This document shows positions 16,277 to 26,144 of a stretch of 45,579 nt of DNA, in pieces. The position numbers and the translations under genes were made by a program. The DNA is from an uncultured Actinomycetes bacterium (lineage in GTDB: Bacteria; Actinomycetota; Actinomycetes; S36-B12; CAIYMF01): positions 1 through 45,579 of the forward strand of contig CAIXFH010000141.1 in the NCBI GenBank assembly GCA_903918645.1. Direction: 5' to 3'. Below the pieces are notes generated by a model. The model was not told where the DNA came from and did not search any database. It was given only the letters and a program-made list of their open reading frames with translations. Numbering within the stretch: the first letter of the stretch is position 1; every line of letters starts with the position of its first letter.

Positions 16277-17695
16277 GTGCTTGATTCCGCGCGCCTTGAC
16301 CGATTGATCAAGGCATATGACGTTCGTGGCGTGTTCCCTGACGATCTTGATGCCGAAGTTGCCACCTTGGTCGGGGCTGCGTTCGTCAGCGTCGTGGGTG
16401 CTGCACGTTCAGCGGGTGGCCCTGGTGCGGTCGTAGTCGCTCGCGACATGCGCCCATCCGGGCCAGAGTTGGTGGACGCGTTTGCCGCTGGTGTCCTAGC
16501 TGCTGGAATCGACGTCATCGACATCGGGCTTGCCTCGACCGACGAGCTCTATTACGCCGCCGGATCAATGGGATTGCCGGGCGCGATGTTCACGGCAAGT
16601 CACAACCCAGCGAAGTACAACGGCATCAAACTTTGCAAGGTTGGCGCTTCGCCGGTGGGCCAGGACACCGGGCTCGCCGCCATCCGCGAGCTGGTAGAGC
16701 TGTGGTCTGATTCGGGCATCCCTGCGTCCGATGTCACGCCCGGCCTACTCAGTTATCGCGATGTACTCGGTGAGTATGCGAAGTTCCTGCATGGCCTAGT
16801 CGATGTGTCGGGGATCCGTCCGCTCACAGTTGTTGTCGATGCCGGTAACGGTATGGGTGGGCACACGGTGCCAGCGGTGTTATCTGACTTGCCGTTGACC
16901 GTTATCCCATTGTTCTTCGAGCTCGACGGCAACTTCCCCAATCACGAAGCCAATCCCATCGAGCCCGACAACATGCGCGATTTGCAGGCGGCCGTTGTCA
17001 AACATCGCGCCGACATCGGCTTGGCCTTCGACGGTGATGCCGACAGGTGCTTCTTGGTTGACGAACGTGGGGAGATCGTCGACCCATCCACGCTCACTGG
17101 TTTGATCGCGGCTCGAGAGCTGGCTCGTGAGCCTGGCTCGACCATCATTCATAACTTGATCACCAGTGCCGCCGTGCCTGAGATCGTCCGCGAACGCGGT
17201 GGCATACCGGTGCGCACTCGCGTAGGTCATTCCTTCATCAAGGCACGCATGGCCGAGACAGGTGCCATCTTCGGTGGCGAGCACTCGGGCCACTTCTACT
17301 TCCGAGACTTCTGGCGAGCCGACTCTGGCATGCTCGCAGCGCTGCATGCGCTTGCGGCACTGGGTGAAACACCCGCTGGTACCACGTTGTCGAGTTTACT
17401 GTCCGAGTTCGATCGCTACGTGTCCTCAGGTGAGATCAACACCACCGTCAACGACCAGACTGCTGTCATCGCTCACATCGCGTCAACGTATTCCGTGCAG
17501 CCCGGTGTCGCTTTGGACGAACTCGATGGTCTCACGGTCTCCGGGCACGACCCAGATGGCTCCGCATGGTGGTTTAACGTACGGCCAAGCAACACCGAGC
17601 CACTGCTTCGTCTCAATGTTGAGGGCGCGACTTCGGCAATCATGGAGCGCGTTCGCGACCAAGCCCTTGCGCTGATCCGAGGTTCTCGCACATGA
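16277..17695 (+). CDS. manB: Phosphomannomutase/phosphoglucomutase
   Basis: The 472-residue enzyme interconverts mannose-6-phosphate and mannose-1-phosphate. All four alpha-D-phosphohexomutase sites are present: TASHNPAKYNG with the phosphoserine Ser108, the metal loop DGDADRCF (near residue 252), the sugar loop GGEHSGHFYFRDF (near 335) and the phosphate loop RPSNTEPLLR (near 436). Length is normal. Translation starts at a GTG six bases after TAGGGT, so the operon message is likely leaderless. It overlaps the Trm112-like gene by ATGA, and that gene overlaps the SIS isomerase gene likewise, so the three are one unit supplying mannose phosphate to the guanylyltransferase at 5068. Confidence 0.95.
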   Translation: MLDSARLDRLIKAYDVRGVFPDDLDAEVATLVGAAFVSVVGAARSAGGPGAVVVARDMRPSGPELVDAFAAGVLAAGIDVIDIGLASTDELYYAAGSMGLPGAMFTASHNPAKYNGIKLCKVGASPVGQDTGLAAIRELVELWSDSGIPASDVTPGLLSYRDVLGEYAKFLHGLVDVSGIRPLTVVVDAGNGMGGHTVPAVLSDLPLTVIPLFFELDGNFPNHEANPIEPDNMRDLQAAVVKHRADIGLAFDGDADRCFLVDERGEIVDPSTLTGLIAARELAREPGSTIIHNLITSAAVPEIVRERGGIPVRTRVGHSFIKARMAETGAIFGGEHSGHFYFRDFWRADSGMLAALHALAALGETPAGTTLSSLLSEFDRYVSSGEINTTVNDQTAVIAHIASTYSVQPGVALDELDGLTVSGHDPDGSAWWFNVRPSNTEPLLRLNVEGATSAIMERVRDQALALIRGSRT

Positions 17696-17901
17696 GTCTT
17701 GACCCGAGCCTGTTGGCGATCTTGGCCTGCCCTTGCGAGCACCATGCAAGCCTGCACGTCGATCGTGAGCCAGCTAACTCACTCGTCTGCCAACGGTGTC
17801 TGACCACGTTTCCAGTGCGCCACGGCATTCCCGTGCTCCTGCTCGATGACGCCACCCCGGGCCCTGAGGGCATCGGCGCTGATCTAGGCGAGCGCCGATG
17901 A
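17692..17901 (+). CDS. Trm112-family small zinc-ribbon protein
   Basis: The 69-residue protein shows the Trm112/UPF0434 pattern: an N-terminal LLAILACPCEHHASL, then SLVCQRCLTTFPVRHGIPVLL. Cysteines 13 and 15 together with those in CQRC could bind zinc. Trm112 proteins usually activate methyltransferases; bacterial members are uncharacterised and a role with the flanking mannose enzymes is an inference from tight coupling (four-base overlaps on both sides). The first cysteine pair is CPC rather than CPxC, so the zinc site may be altered. Confidence 0.85.
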   Translation: MSLDPSLLAILACPCEHHASLHVDREPANSLVCQRCLTTFPVRHGIPVLLLDDATPGPEGIGADLGERR

Positions 17902-19031
17902 GTTTCGCCTATGACGGGCTCCTCGACGAGCCTGCTGCTCTCGCCGCAGCTGACCCCGGCGACATGTTGCGTGCCACTGCTGATGCGGGTGCCCAGATCC
18001 GTCGTTCCGTTGCGAACATCGACTTAGCTTCGCTCGCAGTTATCGCAGCCGATGGACGTCCGCGCGCGCTGCTTGTCGCCGGTATGGGCGGTTCAGGCAT
18101 CAGCGGAGACGTCCTTGCTGCCGTCTGCGGACCAGGCTGCTCGCTGCCCGTCTCCACGGTGCGTGGCTATGTGTTGCCTGGTTGGGTTGGTCCGCTTGAT
18201 CTTGTCATCGCCGTGTCGTGCTCGGGCGAAACCGAGGAAACGCTGGCCGTCGCGCAGGAAGCTGCTAAACGAGGTTCGCGACTCGTTGGAGTAGGAGCAG
18301 TCGGCTCTGCGCTGCACGAGTTGGTGCTCGCGACCTCGGGTGCGTTCTTCATTCCGGTCGACGCGGGTGGATTGATGCCGCGTGCCTCGCTCTGGTTGCT
18401 CGCCACGCCACTGTTGCTTCTGGCCGACGCGATAGGCATCGTCAACATCTCGCTATCTGAGTTTGATCGAGCCGCTGATCTTCTTGACGAGATCGCAGTC
18501 GAATGCGGCCCGTCGGTGCCCCTTGACGACAACAGAGCCAAGCTGCTCGGCGCGGCGATTTCCACGTCGCTGCCCATGACATGGGGCACGTCACCGATTG
18601 GTGGAGTCGCGTCCTATCGGCTGGCGTGCCAACTCAATGAGAATGCCAAGATGCCGGTGGTGCAGGGCGCGCTCCCCGAGGTCAATCACAATCAGGTCGT
18701 CGCATTCGATGGTGGATTCGCAGGGCGCAATGAGGACGTCTTCCGTGACCCGTTCGAAGACGGTGCGGCTCCCGCGCGACTCCGGCTGGTCTTGCTCCGT
18801 GACAGTGAAGAGCACCCTCAGGATGCTCGCCGAGCCGACGTCTCGACCGACATCGCAGTGAGTCGCGATATCCCGGTCGACACGTTGCGTGCTGTTGACG
18901 GACACGCCCTCGTACGGCTTGCCTCACTGGTTGGGGTTGTCGATTGGGCCAGCGTTTACGCAGCGCTTGCCCAGGGCCTCGACCCGTCACCGATCGGACC
19001 GATCAGGGAACTCAAAGCCCGAATCGTTTGA
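17898..19031 (+). CDS. SIS-domain phosphoglucose/phosphomannose isomerase-type protein
   Basis: The 377-residue protein belongs to the bifunctional glucose/mannose-6-phosphate isomerase family (two SIS domains). ALLVAGMGGSGISGDVLAAV (from about residue 56) and IAVSCSGETEETLAVAQEA form the first phosphosugar site; MPRASLWLLATPLLLL and WGTSPIGGVASYRLACQLNENAKMP and LPEVNHNQVVAF are family blocks, with Glu and His of EVNHN matching catalytic residues of the family. It would convert fructose-6-phosphate to mannose-6-phosphate, feeding manB two genes upstream. No type I mannose-6-phosphate isomerase (manA) is present in the window, whereas mycobacteria have both genes here; this gene may do the job alone. 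Coupled to trm112 by ATGA. Confidence 0.85.
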   Translation: MSFAYDGLLDEPAALAAADPGDMLRATADAGAQIRRSVANIDLASLAVIAADGRPRALLVAGMGGSGISGDVLAAVCGPGCSLPVSTVRGYVLPGWVGPLDLVIAVSCSGETEETLAVAQEAAKRGSRLVGVGAVGSALHELVLATSGAFFIPVDAGGLMPRASLWLLATPLLLLADAIGIVNISLSEFDRAADLLDEIAVECGPSVPLDDNRAKLLGAAISTSLPMTWGTSPIGGVASYRLACQLNENAKMPVVQGALPEVNHNQVVAFDGGFAGRNEDVFRDPFEDGAAPARLRLVLLRDSEEHPQDARRADVSTDIAVSRDIPVDTLRAVDGHALVRLASLVGVVDWASVYAALAQGLDPSPIGPIRELKARIV

Positions 19032-19078
19032 TCTGTCGGGCCGGTGGGCGCGCCCCGCGGTCGCCGAAACCCGGCGCC

Positions 19079-19196
19079 TAGTGTCACAATGGTGTCGCCC
19101 TGCGGTGCCTTACCCCGCGTGAGCAGCAGACGAGCCAGCGAGGCCTCGCGCCGTTCGTCGCGTAAACGCCCTGATGGGCAACATGATCGGAGATCC
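19079..19196 (+). promoter_or_regulatory. sahH promoter (-10 TAGTGT at 19079-19084) and structured 5' leader
   Basis: TAGTGT predicts a start near 19091 and a leader of about 105 bases. The leader can fold: GACGA/TCGTC around an inner GCGA-GGCC-TCGC hairpin, then GCCC-TGAT-GGGC at 19167-19178, shortly before the GGAG ribosome site at 19189. It does not match the SAH riboswitch pattern as I remember it. Regulation is only a possibility. Confidence 0.4.
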
Positions 19197-20645
<1,449 letters not shown>

Positions 20646-20652
20646 GTCATCT

Positions 20653-21453
20653 GTGGCCCACGGGAGACCGGAGTTTCAAGATGTTGTGGGGGTGCCCTAT
20701 CAGGGTGCCCCCACAACCTATGTTGAGGCTTTCGCTGCTGGTCTCCCACTTCGTGCACAGCGTTGGGCTGCAAGCGATTTCGTCATCGGCTTAGTCCTTG
20801 CAGTCATCGTGCCGATCGCTGTTCTCGGCGTTGCCCAACTCGCTGGTGCACCGACCAACGGCACAGTGTTCCTGCTAGGGAGCCTGATGCTGCCATGGGT
20901 GGGCCTTGGGGTCTGGCCTTGGTATGTCACTCGTCATCGAGGTAACGGCATTCGAATCGATCTAGGATTCGAGTGGCATCGGTCGGACGTCGTCTGGGGT
21001 GTCGGCGGCGCGGCAGTGAGCATCGCGGTTGGCTCCCTCGTCATCTGGATCACCACCAAGATCTTTGGTGAGTACGACTCTGCAGCTGGCCAGGCTGCTC
21101 TGGCCGCCAACGTCCCACGCTGGGTGATCGTGGTCTTTGCCATAGCTGCAGTGATTGGCGCGCCGTTGTGCGAGGAGATCTGCTTTCGGGGGTTTGCTTT
21201 CGCCCTGATCGCGCGCTGGGCTGATCACCGCAGTCTTGCGGCTGTGCCCTGGGCGACCATCTGCTCGGCCGTGCTGTTTGCGTCCATACATATGGAGCCA
21301 GTGCGGATCCCGGTGCTCCTTGTTCTGGGTTTGGTCTTCTCGCTGCTTCGGGCGCGAACCGGACGAATAGGCGCGAGCGTGATCGCGCATTCACTCAACA
21401 ACATAATTCCGGCGATCGGTATCGTCACGGCGGCCTGGTCGGCGGCCTCCTGA
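20653..21453 (+). CDS. CPBP-family intramembrane glutamic endopeptidase
   Basis: CPBP (Abi/CAAX-prenyl protease-like) proteins are membrane proteases. The 266-residue product has about seven hydrophobic segments and the three family motifs: EEICFRGFAFAL (EExxxR), SAVLFASIHM (FxxxH) and HSLNNI (HxxxN). The start is uncertain: GTG at 20653, seven bases after the sahH stop, gives a short soluble N terminus; a GTG at 20683 or 20689 is possible and there is no strong ribosome site. Its substrate is unknown; in bacteria some act in peptide processing or immunity. A G-rich 13-bp minisatellite begins 12 bases after the stop. Confidence 0.85.
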   Translation: MAHGRPEFQDVVGVPYQGAPTTYVEAFAAGLPLRAQRWAASDFVIGLVLAVIVPIAVLGVAQLAGAPTNGTVFLLGSLMLPWVGLGVWPWYVTRHRGNGIRIDLGFEWHRSDVVWGVGGAAVSIAVGSLVIWITTKIFGEYDSAAGQAALAANVPRWVIVVFAIAAVIGAPLCEEICFRGFAFALIARWADHRSLAAVPWATICSAVLFASIHMEPVRIPVLLVLGLVFSLLRARTGRIGASVIAHSLNNIIPAIGIVTAAWSAAS

Positions 21454-21464
21454 CCGGTGGTCGT

Positions 21465-21535
21465 GGCTGCCCCCGCTGGCTGCCCCCGCTGGCTGCCCCC
21501 GCTGGCTGCCCCCGCTGGCTGCCCCCGCTGGCTGC
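21465..21535. repeat. 13-bp minisatellite, five perfect units plus a half unit
   Basis: The unit GGCTGCCCCCGCT starts at 21465, 21478, 21491, 21504 and 21517, and a partial copy at 21530. On the minus strand this places five G5 runs eight bases apart, a potential G-quadruplex. It lies between the CPBP stop and the acyltransferase start, so copy-number change by slippage would not disrupt a protein. Confidence 0.95.
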
Positions 21536-21665
21536 AGCGGACCCGATCTGAGCGCGGATTCGCCGCCACCGAAAACCCGATGCACGTACCCGATTTGCAA
21601 CTGTGTCGTAGCCTGATCGCTTCTGCATGTCACCTCGTGTGCCGATTCCTTCGTGAGGAATGTTC

Positions 21666-23567
21666 GTGACCGCCACTGTCGATGTAACTCCTGCGACTCG
21701 TTCGCGGGTTCAGTCCTGGGCGCACCTGCCTGGACTCGACGGAGTCCGGGCGATAGCCGTCATGGCAGTGCTGATCTTCCACGCGGATCCCACTTGGCTT
21801 CCTGGTGGCTTCCTCGGGGTTGATGTCTTCTTCGCCCTGTCCGGTTTCTTGATCACCTCGCTGTTGTTGGCCGAGCTCAGCGTGAGCGGCGAGGTGAACT
21901 TCCGCCGTTTCTACGTGCGCCGCGCGCGACGCCTGCTGCCAGCGCTTTTCGCAGTGCTGGTGGTGACAGCCGTGCTCGCGATGACGGTGGCACAAGATGC
22001 TGCTGAGCGAGTTCGTCAGGACTCCATCGCGGCGTTTTTCTACGTGACGAACTGGTGGTACATCGTCCATGGAACGTCTTACTTCGACTCCACCGAGCGC
22101 CCGCCGTTGCTCCAACACTTGTGGTCACTCGCAGTCGAGGAGCAGTTCTACTTCATCTGGCCGATCTTGCTCTACGGGTTGTGGCGCTGGGGTCGCCGAT
22201 CTGCAGTTCGCTGGGGCGCATTGGTCGGCGCCGTGGCCTCAACTGCCGCAATGATTGCCATCTCAGTCAGCCGCGACATTCCCAGCGTCACCGACTCGGG
22301 TCGTGTGTACTTCGGCACTGATACTCACGCGATGACTCTGCTCTTGGGCGCGGTCCTGGCAACCGTGTGGCTCCCCTTCTCACGTCGGAGCCGACTCACT
22401 GCTTCCGGCCTCCGGGCCATGAGTGCCATAGGTTTTGCCGGCCTAGTGCTGCTCATCGGGATCTTCGCTTTCGTTAGTCCGGATTCCTCGGCACTGTTTC
22501 GGGGTGGCTTTGCCGTTGTTGGGTTAGCGAGCGTCGCACTGGTGGCTGGCGCGGCGACTACGGGCACTTGGTTCTCGCGGGCACTGGCCAACCAGCCGCT
22601 CAAGTATCTGGGCGAGCGTTCCTATGGGCTCTACCTGTGGCACTGGCCGATCTTCATGGTCCTGCGGCCTGGGGTCGACCTTGATGCTGATGGTCCTGGG
22701 GTGCAGGTGATTCGATTCGCCCTGACCTTCGCTGTCGCTGAGCTTTCCTATCGCTTCCTGGAGATGCCGATTCGCGGCGGAGCCATCGGACGCATGTGGT
22801 CGGGCTGGCGGGCAGCCGGAACGGCGACGACGATCACGCGCGGCACCATCGCGTTGGTAGTCGCCCTTGGATTGATCACCACGGTAGGCATTGGGCTGAG
22901 CCGCACTCACGAGGAAACTTTCGCCGAAAGTTTAGGCGGGGTCGAAGGGGTCGGCGACGGTGAGCTGACTCCATTGCCGAGTGCCTCGGCCATGCCGTCC
23001 CCGGTGCTGACCCCGAGCCCACAGCCGTCGGCGATCACGTCCAGTACTCCTAGCCCTACCGCGACAGTTGCCAAGGTTCCGCTCGATCTCACCAAGACAT
23101 CGATGATCTTGGTGGGCGATTCGGTGTTGTTGGGTGCACGCGGTGCCGTGCAGGCGATGTTCCCGCAAGCCCGCGTGGATGCAGCCGTCAGCAGGCAAAG
23201 CGAGGCGGTCTTTGATCGCATCCTGGCGCGCATCGCGGTGAAACGCATTGGCAAAGTCGTGGTCATTCACACGGGCACCAACGGGGTGATAGACCGTGGG
23301 CACTTAGTCCGCCTGCTTCAGCAACTCAAGGATCGCGCGCGTGTGATCTTGGTGACCGTCCATGCCAATAGGCCCTGGGTGGCAAGTTCTAATGCGGCCA
23401 TCCGAGCCGCGGCTGCCCAGTTCAAGAACGGGAATGTGCGGCTCGCCGACTGGAATGCGCTAGCCACCGGACATCGCAGCTGGCTCTTCTCGGACGGTAT
23501 CCACATGCGCGCCGAGGGGGCCAAGCAGTATGCGGCTCTGTTGCGCCGAGTCCTGTCGGAGAAGTAG
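21666..23567 (+). CDS. Membrane O-acyltransferase (OafA/YrhL type) with C-terminal SGNH domain
   Basis: The 633-residue protein joins an acyltransferase-3 membrane domain (about residues 20-380, ten or more helices) to an extracytoplasmic SGNH esterase-like domain. Acyltransferase marks are LPGLDGVRAIAVMAVLIFHA with its histidine, GGFLGVDVFFALSGFLIT, RRFYVRRARRLLPAL and WSLAVEEQFYFIWP. After a Pro/Ser/Thr-rich linker (about 23000-23070) the SGNH part shows ILVGDSVLLGA, HTGTNG and SDGIHMRAEGAKQYA. Such enzymes O-acetylate peptidoglycan or surface polysaccharide. GTG at 21666 is chosen with GAGGA six bases upstream; an ATG at 21660 abuts that site. It probably modifies an envelope polymer, perhaps one made by other genes here. 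Confidence 0.9.
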   Translation: MTATVDVTPATRSRVQSWAHLPGLDGVRAIAVMAVLIFHADPTWLPGGFLGVDVFFALSGFLITSLLLAELSVSGEVNFRRFYVRRARRLLPALFAVLVVTAVLAMTVAQDAAERVRQDSIAAFFYVTNWWYIVHGTSYFDSTERPPLLQHLWSLAVEEQFYFIWPILLYGLWRWGRRSAVRWGALVGAVASTAAMIAISVSRDIPSVTDSGRVYFGTDTHAMTLLLGAVLATVWLPFSRRSRLTASGLRAMSAIGFAGLVLLIGIFAFVSPDSSALFRGGFAVVGLASVALVAGAATTGTWFSRALANQPLKYLGERSYGLYLWHWPIFMVLRPGVDLDADGPGVQVIRFALTFAVAELSYRFLEMPIRGGAIGRMWSGWRAAGTATTITRGTIALVVALGLITTVGIGLSRTHEETFAESLGGVEGVGDGELTPLPSASAMPSPVLTPSPQPSAITSSTPSPTATVAKVPLDLTKTSMILVGDSVLLGARGAVQAMFPQARVDAAVSRQSEAVFDRILARIAVKRIGKVVVIHTGTNGVIDRGHLVRLLQQLKDRARVILVTVHANRPWVASSNAAIRAAAAQFKNGNVRLADWNALATGHRSWLFSDGIHMRAEGAKQYAALLRRVLSEK

Positions 23568-23794
23568 TTCGGCTCGCCGTCGCTAGATATCGATGGTCTA
23601 GCCGCGGCCCAGAAGGCGGATTGGGATGGGCTCAGAGCGGCGAAAGGTCTGCCACAAGCTGCTCGAACGGGAACACAGCCGACCCGGTAAACGTCATAGG
23701 GGTACTGGGCAGAACCGCTCGGCGGGGCGCTGATACGCAAACATATTCGCCTCGGGAGTGACGCCGGGGCCGAGTGGGTGGGACGATGCTCTGC

Positions 23795-24472
23795 ATGAAG
23801 GGTCGAGTGCTCGTAGTAGACGATGACACTGCACTGGCGGAAATGCTCGGGATCGTGCTTCGCACCGAGGGATTCGAGCCAGTGTTCTGTTCCGATGGTA
23901 TGCGCGCGTTGACGGTTTTCCGTGAGACGAAGCCAGACCTCGTACTCCTCGACCTCATGCTCCCGGGTCGCGACGGTGTCGATGTGTGTCGTCTGATTCG
24001 GGCTGAATCCGCTGTCCCGATCGTGATGCTCACCGCCAAGACCGACACCATCGACGTCGTCCTAGGTCTCGAGTCGGGCGCCGATGACTATGTGGTCAAG
24101 CCGTTCAAGCCCAAGGAGTTGGTGGCGCGAATCCGTACCCGCCTTCGGCGCACTGACGAACCTGCCCAGGAGAACCTGTCTATCGGCGATCTGCAGATTG
24201 ATGTTGTGGGGCACTCAGTTCGGCGTGATGGGGCTCCAATCTCCTTGACCCCGCTGGAGTTTGACCTGCTTGCCGCCTTGGCGCGCAAGCCATGGCAGGT
24301 CTTCACCCGCGAGATCTTGTTGCAGGAAGTGTGGGGCTATCGGCACGCGGCCGATACGCGCCTAGTGAACGTCCACGTGCAGCGGCTGAGGTCAAAGATC
24401 GAGCACGATGCCGAGAACCCTCAGATCGTCGTTACGGTGCGCGGTGTCGGCTACAAGGCAGGCCCTCCGTGA
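23795..24472 (+). CDS. mtrA: DNA-binding response regulator MtrA
   Basis: MtrA is the actinobacterial OmpR-family regulator of cell division, wall metabolism and osmotic response. The 225-residue protein starts MKGRVLVVDDDTALAEMLG; the phosphoacceptor is Asp53 (LLDLMLPG), the switch residues are MLTAK and VKPFKPKEL, and the C-terminal winged helix reads LTPLEFDLLAALARKPWQVFTREILLQEVWGYRH with RVHVQRLRSKIE-like NVHVQRLRSKIE and GVGYKAG. ATG at 23795 gives the usual family length; an in-frame ATG at 23786 is possible. The 227 bases upstream hold a weak dyad (GCTAGA/TCTAGC, 23582-23602) but no confident promoter. mtrB follows after 19 bases. Confidence 0.96.
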   Translation: MKGRVLVVDDDTALAEMLGIVLRTEGFEPVFCSDGMRALTVFRETKPDLVLLDLMLPGRDGVDVCRLIRAESAVPIVMLTAKTDTIDVVLGLESGADDYVVKPFKPKELVARIRTRLRRTDEPAQENLSIGDLQIDVVGHSVRRDGAPISLTPLEFDLLAALARKPWQVFTREILLQEVWGYRHAADTRLVNVHVQRLRSKIEHDAENPQIVVTVRGVGYKAGPP

Positions 24473-24491
24473 CAGCGCGGTCCGTCAGCAC

Positions 24492-26144
24492 ATGAGGTTC
24501 TGGTCGCAGGCAGGTCGCACGTTGGTCTCCCTCGTCCGACCCGTTCGTCGCCTTTGGCGCACGTCGGTCTCGCTGCGAGTGGTGGCCTCGACTTTGGCGC
24601 TTTCACTCGTAGTGGTCGGACTCGTCGGAGTTCTGCTGGTCAAGCGCATCACGTCCGGTGTGCTTGACGCCAAAGTGCGAGCTTCTGTCGTGGAGGCCGG
24701 CAGCGGAGTGTCCGAGACTCAGCGATTGCTCGATGCCGCGGATACCGGCCCAACAACCCCCTCGGCCGCGCGCTTGGTCGACACTGTCACCTCGACCTTG
24801 GCTCAGCGGGCGGGAACGCCTGGCCTATACGAGGTCCTGCTGCTCGCTTCCCCGCCTAAGCGTGGAGATGCCCCTGAGCGTGGCACCAACCTCGTGTCCG
24901 AACTCAGCGTCGTTCCTGAACTTCGGCTGGCAGTTCAAGACAATCAACGACAGTCGTGGACCTATACCGAGATCAGGTATTTGGATAGCCATGTCGTGCC
25001 GGGTCTTGCAGTTGGTGCACCGCTGGTGGTGCCTGGTGTCGGCAATTACGAGCTGTATTACCTGTTTCCCCTCGCTCAGGAACAGGCGACTTTGGATCTC
25101 GTGCAGCGCACGGTCTTGCTCGTGGGAATTCTGCTCGTACTCATGCTGGGTGGGATCGCCTATGTCGTGACCCGCCAGGTGGTTTCGCCAGTTCGGCTGG
25201 CAGCTCGCACGGCAGAGAAGTTGTCGGCAGGCCACCTCACCGAGCGGATGAGTGTTCGAGGCGAGGACGATCTCGCGTTACTTGCCCGCTCGTTCAACGC
25301 GATGGCCGCGAGCCTGCAGGAACAGATCACCCGGCTCGAATCGCTGTCTCGACTCCAGCAGCGGTTTGTGTCCGACGTGTCACATGAACTGCGCACGCCG
25401 TTAACGACCGTTCGGATGGCAGCGGATGTCATCTTTGAGTCGCGCGATGAGTTCGATGAGTCAACCTCCCGTAGTGCCGAGATCATGCAGACCCAACTCG
25501 ATCGGTTCGAAGAGTTGCTTGCCGATCTGCTCGAGATCAGCAGGTTCGATGCTGGTGCCGCAGTGCTCGACCCCGACCTGATCGACATGCGGATGATCGT
25601 TGAGCGAGTGGTGGATTCGTCCGCACCGTTCGCTGAACGCAAGGGCTCCCAGATTGTTCTTGACCTGCCCGAGGAGCCCGCGCGTGCCGAGGTTGACGTG
25701 CGACGGATCGATCGTGTGTTGCGGAATCTGGTGATCAACGCGATCGAGCATGGTGAGGGTCGGCCCATCGAGATAACGGTTCGTTCCGCCGGTGACGCCG
25801 TGGCCGTCACTGTGCGAGATCACGGCGGTGGCCTTCGGCCCGGCGAGTCGTCGCTGGTCTTCAACCGGTTCTGGCGTGCCGACCCGGCGCGTGCTCGAAC
25901 GATCGGGGGCACGGGGCTCGGGTTATCTATCGCGCTGGAGGATGTGCGGCTGCATGACGGCTGGCTCGAGGCGTGGGGTGCACCGGGCGACGGCTCTTGT
26001 TTTCGGATGACCGTTCCCACCATGCGCGGCGCCGCCGTACTTGAATCGCCATTGCCACTTGAGCCAGTGGACGCAGGACCACGTGTCACTGCTGCGTTGG
26101 CATCGCCGTATCGCACTCCGCGACGGGAAGAGGTGCCGCGATGA
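24492..26144 (+). CDS. mtrB: Sensor histidine kinase MtrB
   Basis: MtrB is the membrane kinase that phosphorylates MtrA. The 550-residue protein has a first membrane helix near residues 35-55 (VVASTLALSLVVVGLVGVLLV), an extracytoplasmic sensor of about 150 residues, a second helix near 205-228 (VLLVGILLVLMLGGIAYVVT), a HAMP segment (PVRLAARTAEKLSAGHLTERM), the HisKA box FVSDVSHELRTPLTTVR with His298, and a catalytic ATPase domain: NLVINAIEHGEG, RDHGGGLRPGES, and GGTGLGLSIALED. ATG at 24492 is chosen, 19 bases after the mtrA stop. It overlaps lpqB by ATGA, the conserved three-gene arrangement. Confidence 0.96.
   Translation: MRFWSQAGRTLVSLVRPVRRLWRTSVSLRVVASTLALSLVVVGLVGVLLVKRITSGVLDAKVRASVVEAGSGVSETQRLLDAADTGPTTPSAARLVDTVTSTLAQRAGTPGLYEVLLLASPPKRGDAPERGTNLVSELSVVPELRLAVQDNQRQSWTYTEIRYLDSHVVPGLAVGAPLVVPGVGNYELYYLFPLAQEQATLDLVQRTVLLVGILLVLMLGGIAYVVTRQVVSPVRLAARTAEKLSAGHLTERMSVRGEDDLALLARSFNAMAASLQEQITRLESLSRLQQRFVSDVSHELRTPLTTVRMAADVIFESRDEFDESTSRSAEIMQTQLDRFEELLADLLEISRFDAGAAVLDPDLIDMRMIVERVVDSSAPFAERKGSQIVLDLPEEPARAEVDVRRIDRVLRNLVINAIEHGEGRPIEITVRSAGDAVAVTVRDHGGGLRPGESSLVFNRFWRADPARARTIGGTGLGLSIALEDVRLHDGWLEAWGAPGDGSCFRMTVPTMRGAAVLESPLPLEPVDAGPRVTAALASPYRTPRREEVPR

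Noticed and set aside
19089-19196. 36-residue N-terminal extension of SahH from a leaderless start
   Set aside because: It is in frame and follows TAGTGT, but it is Arg/Ser-rich, unlike the family, and GGAG precedes the ATG at 19197.
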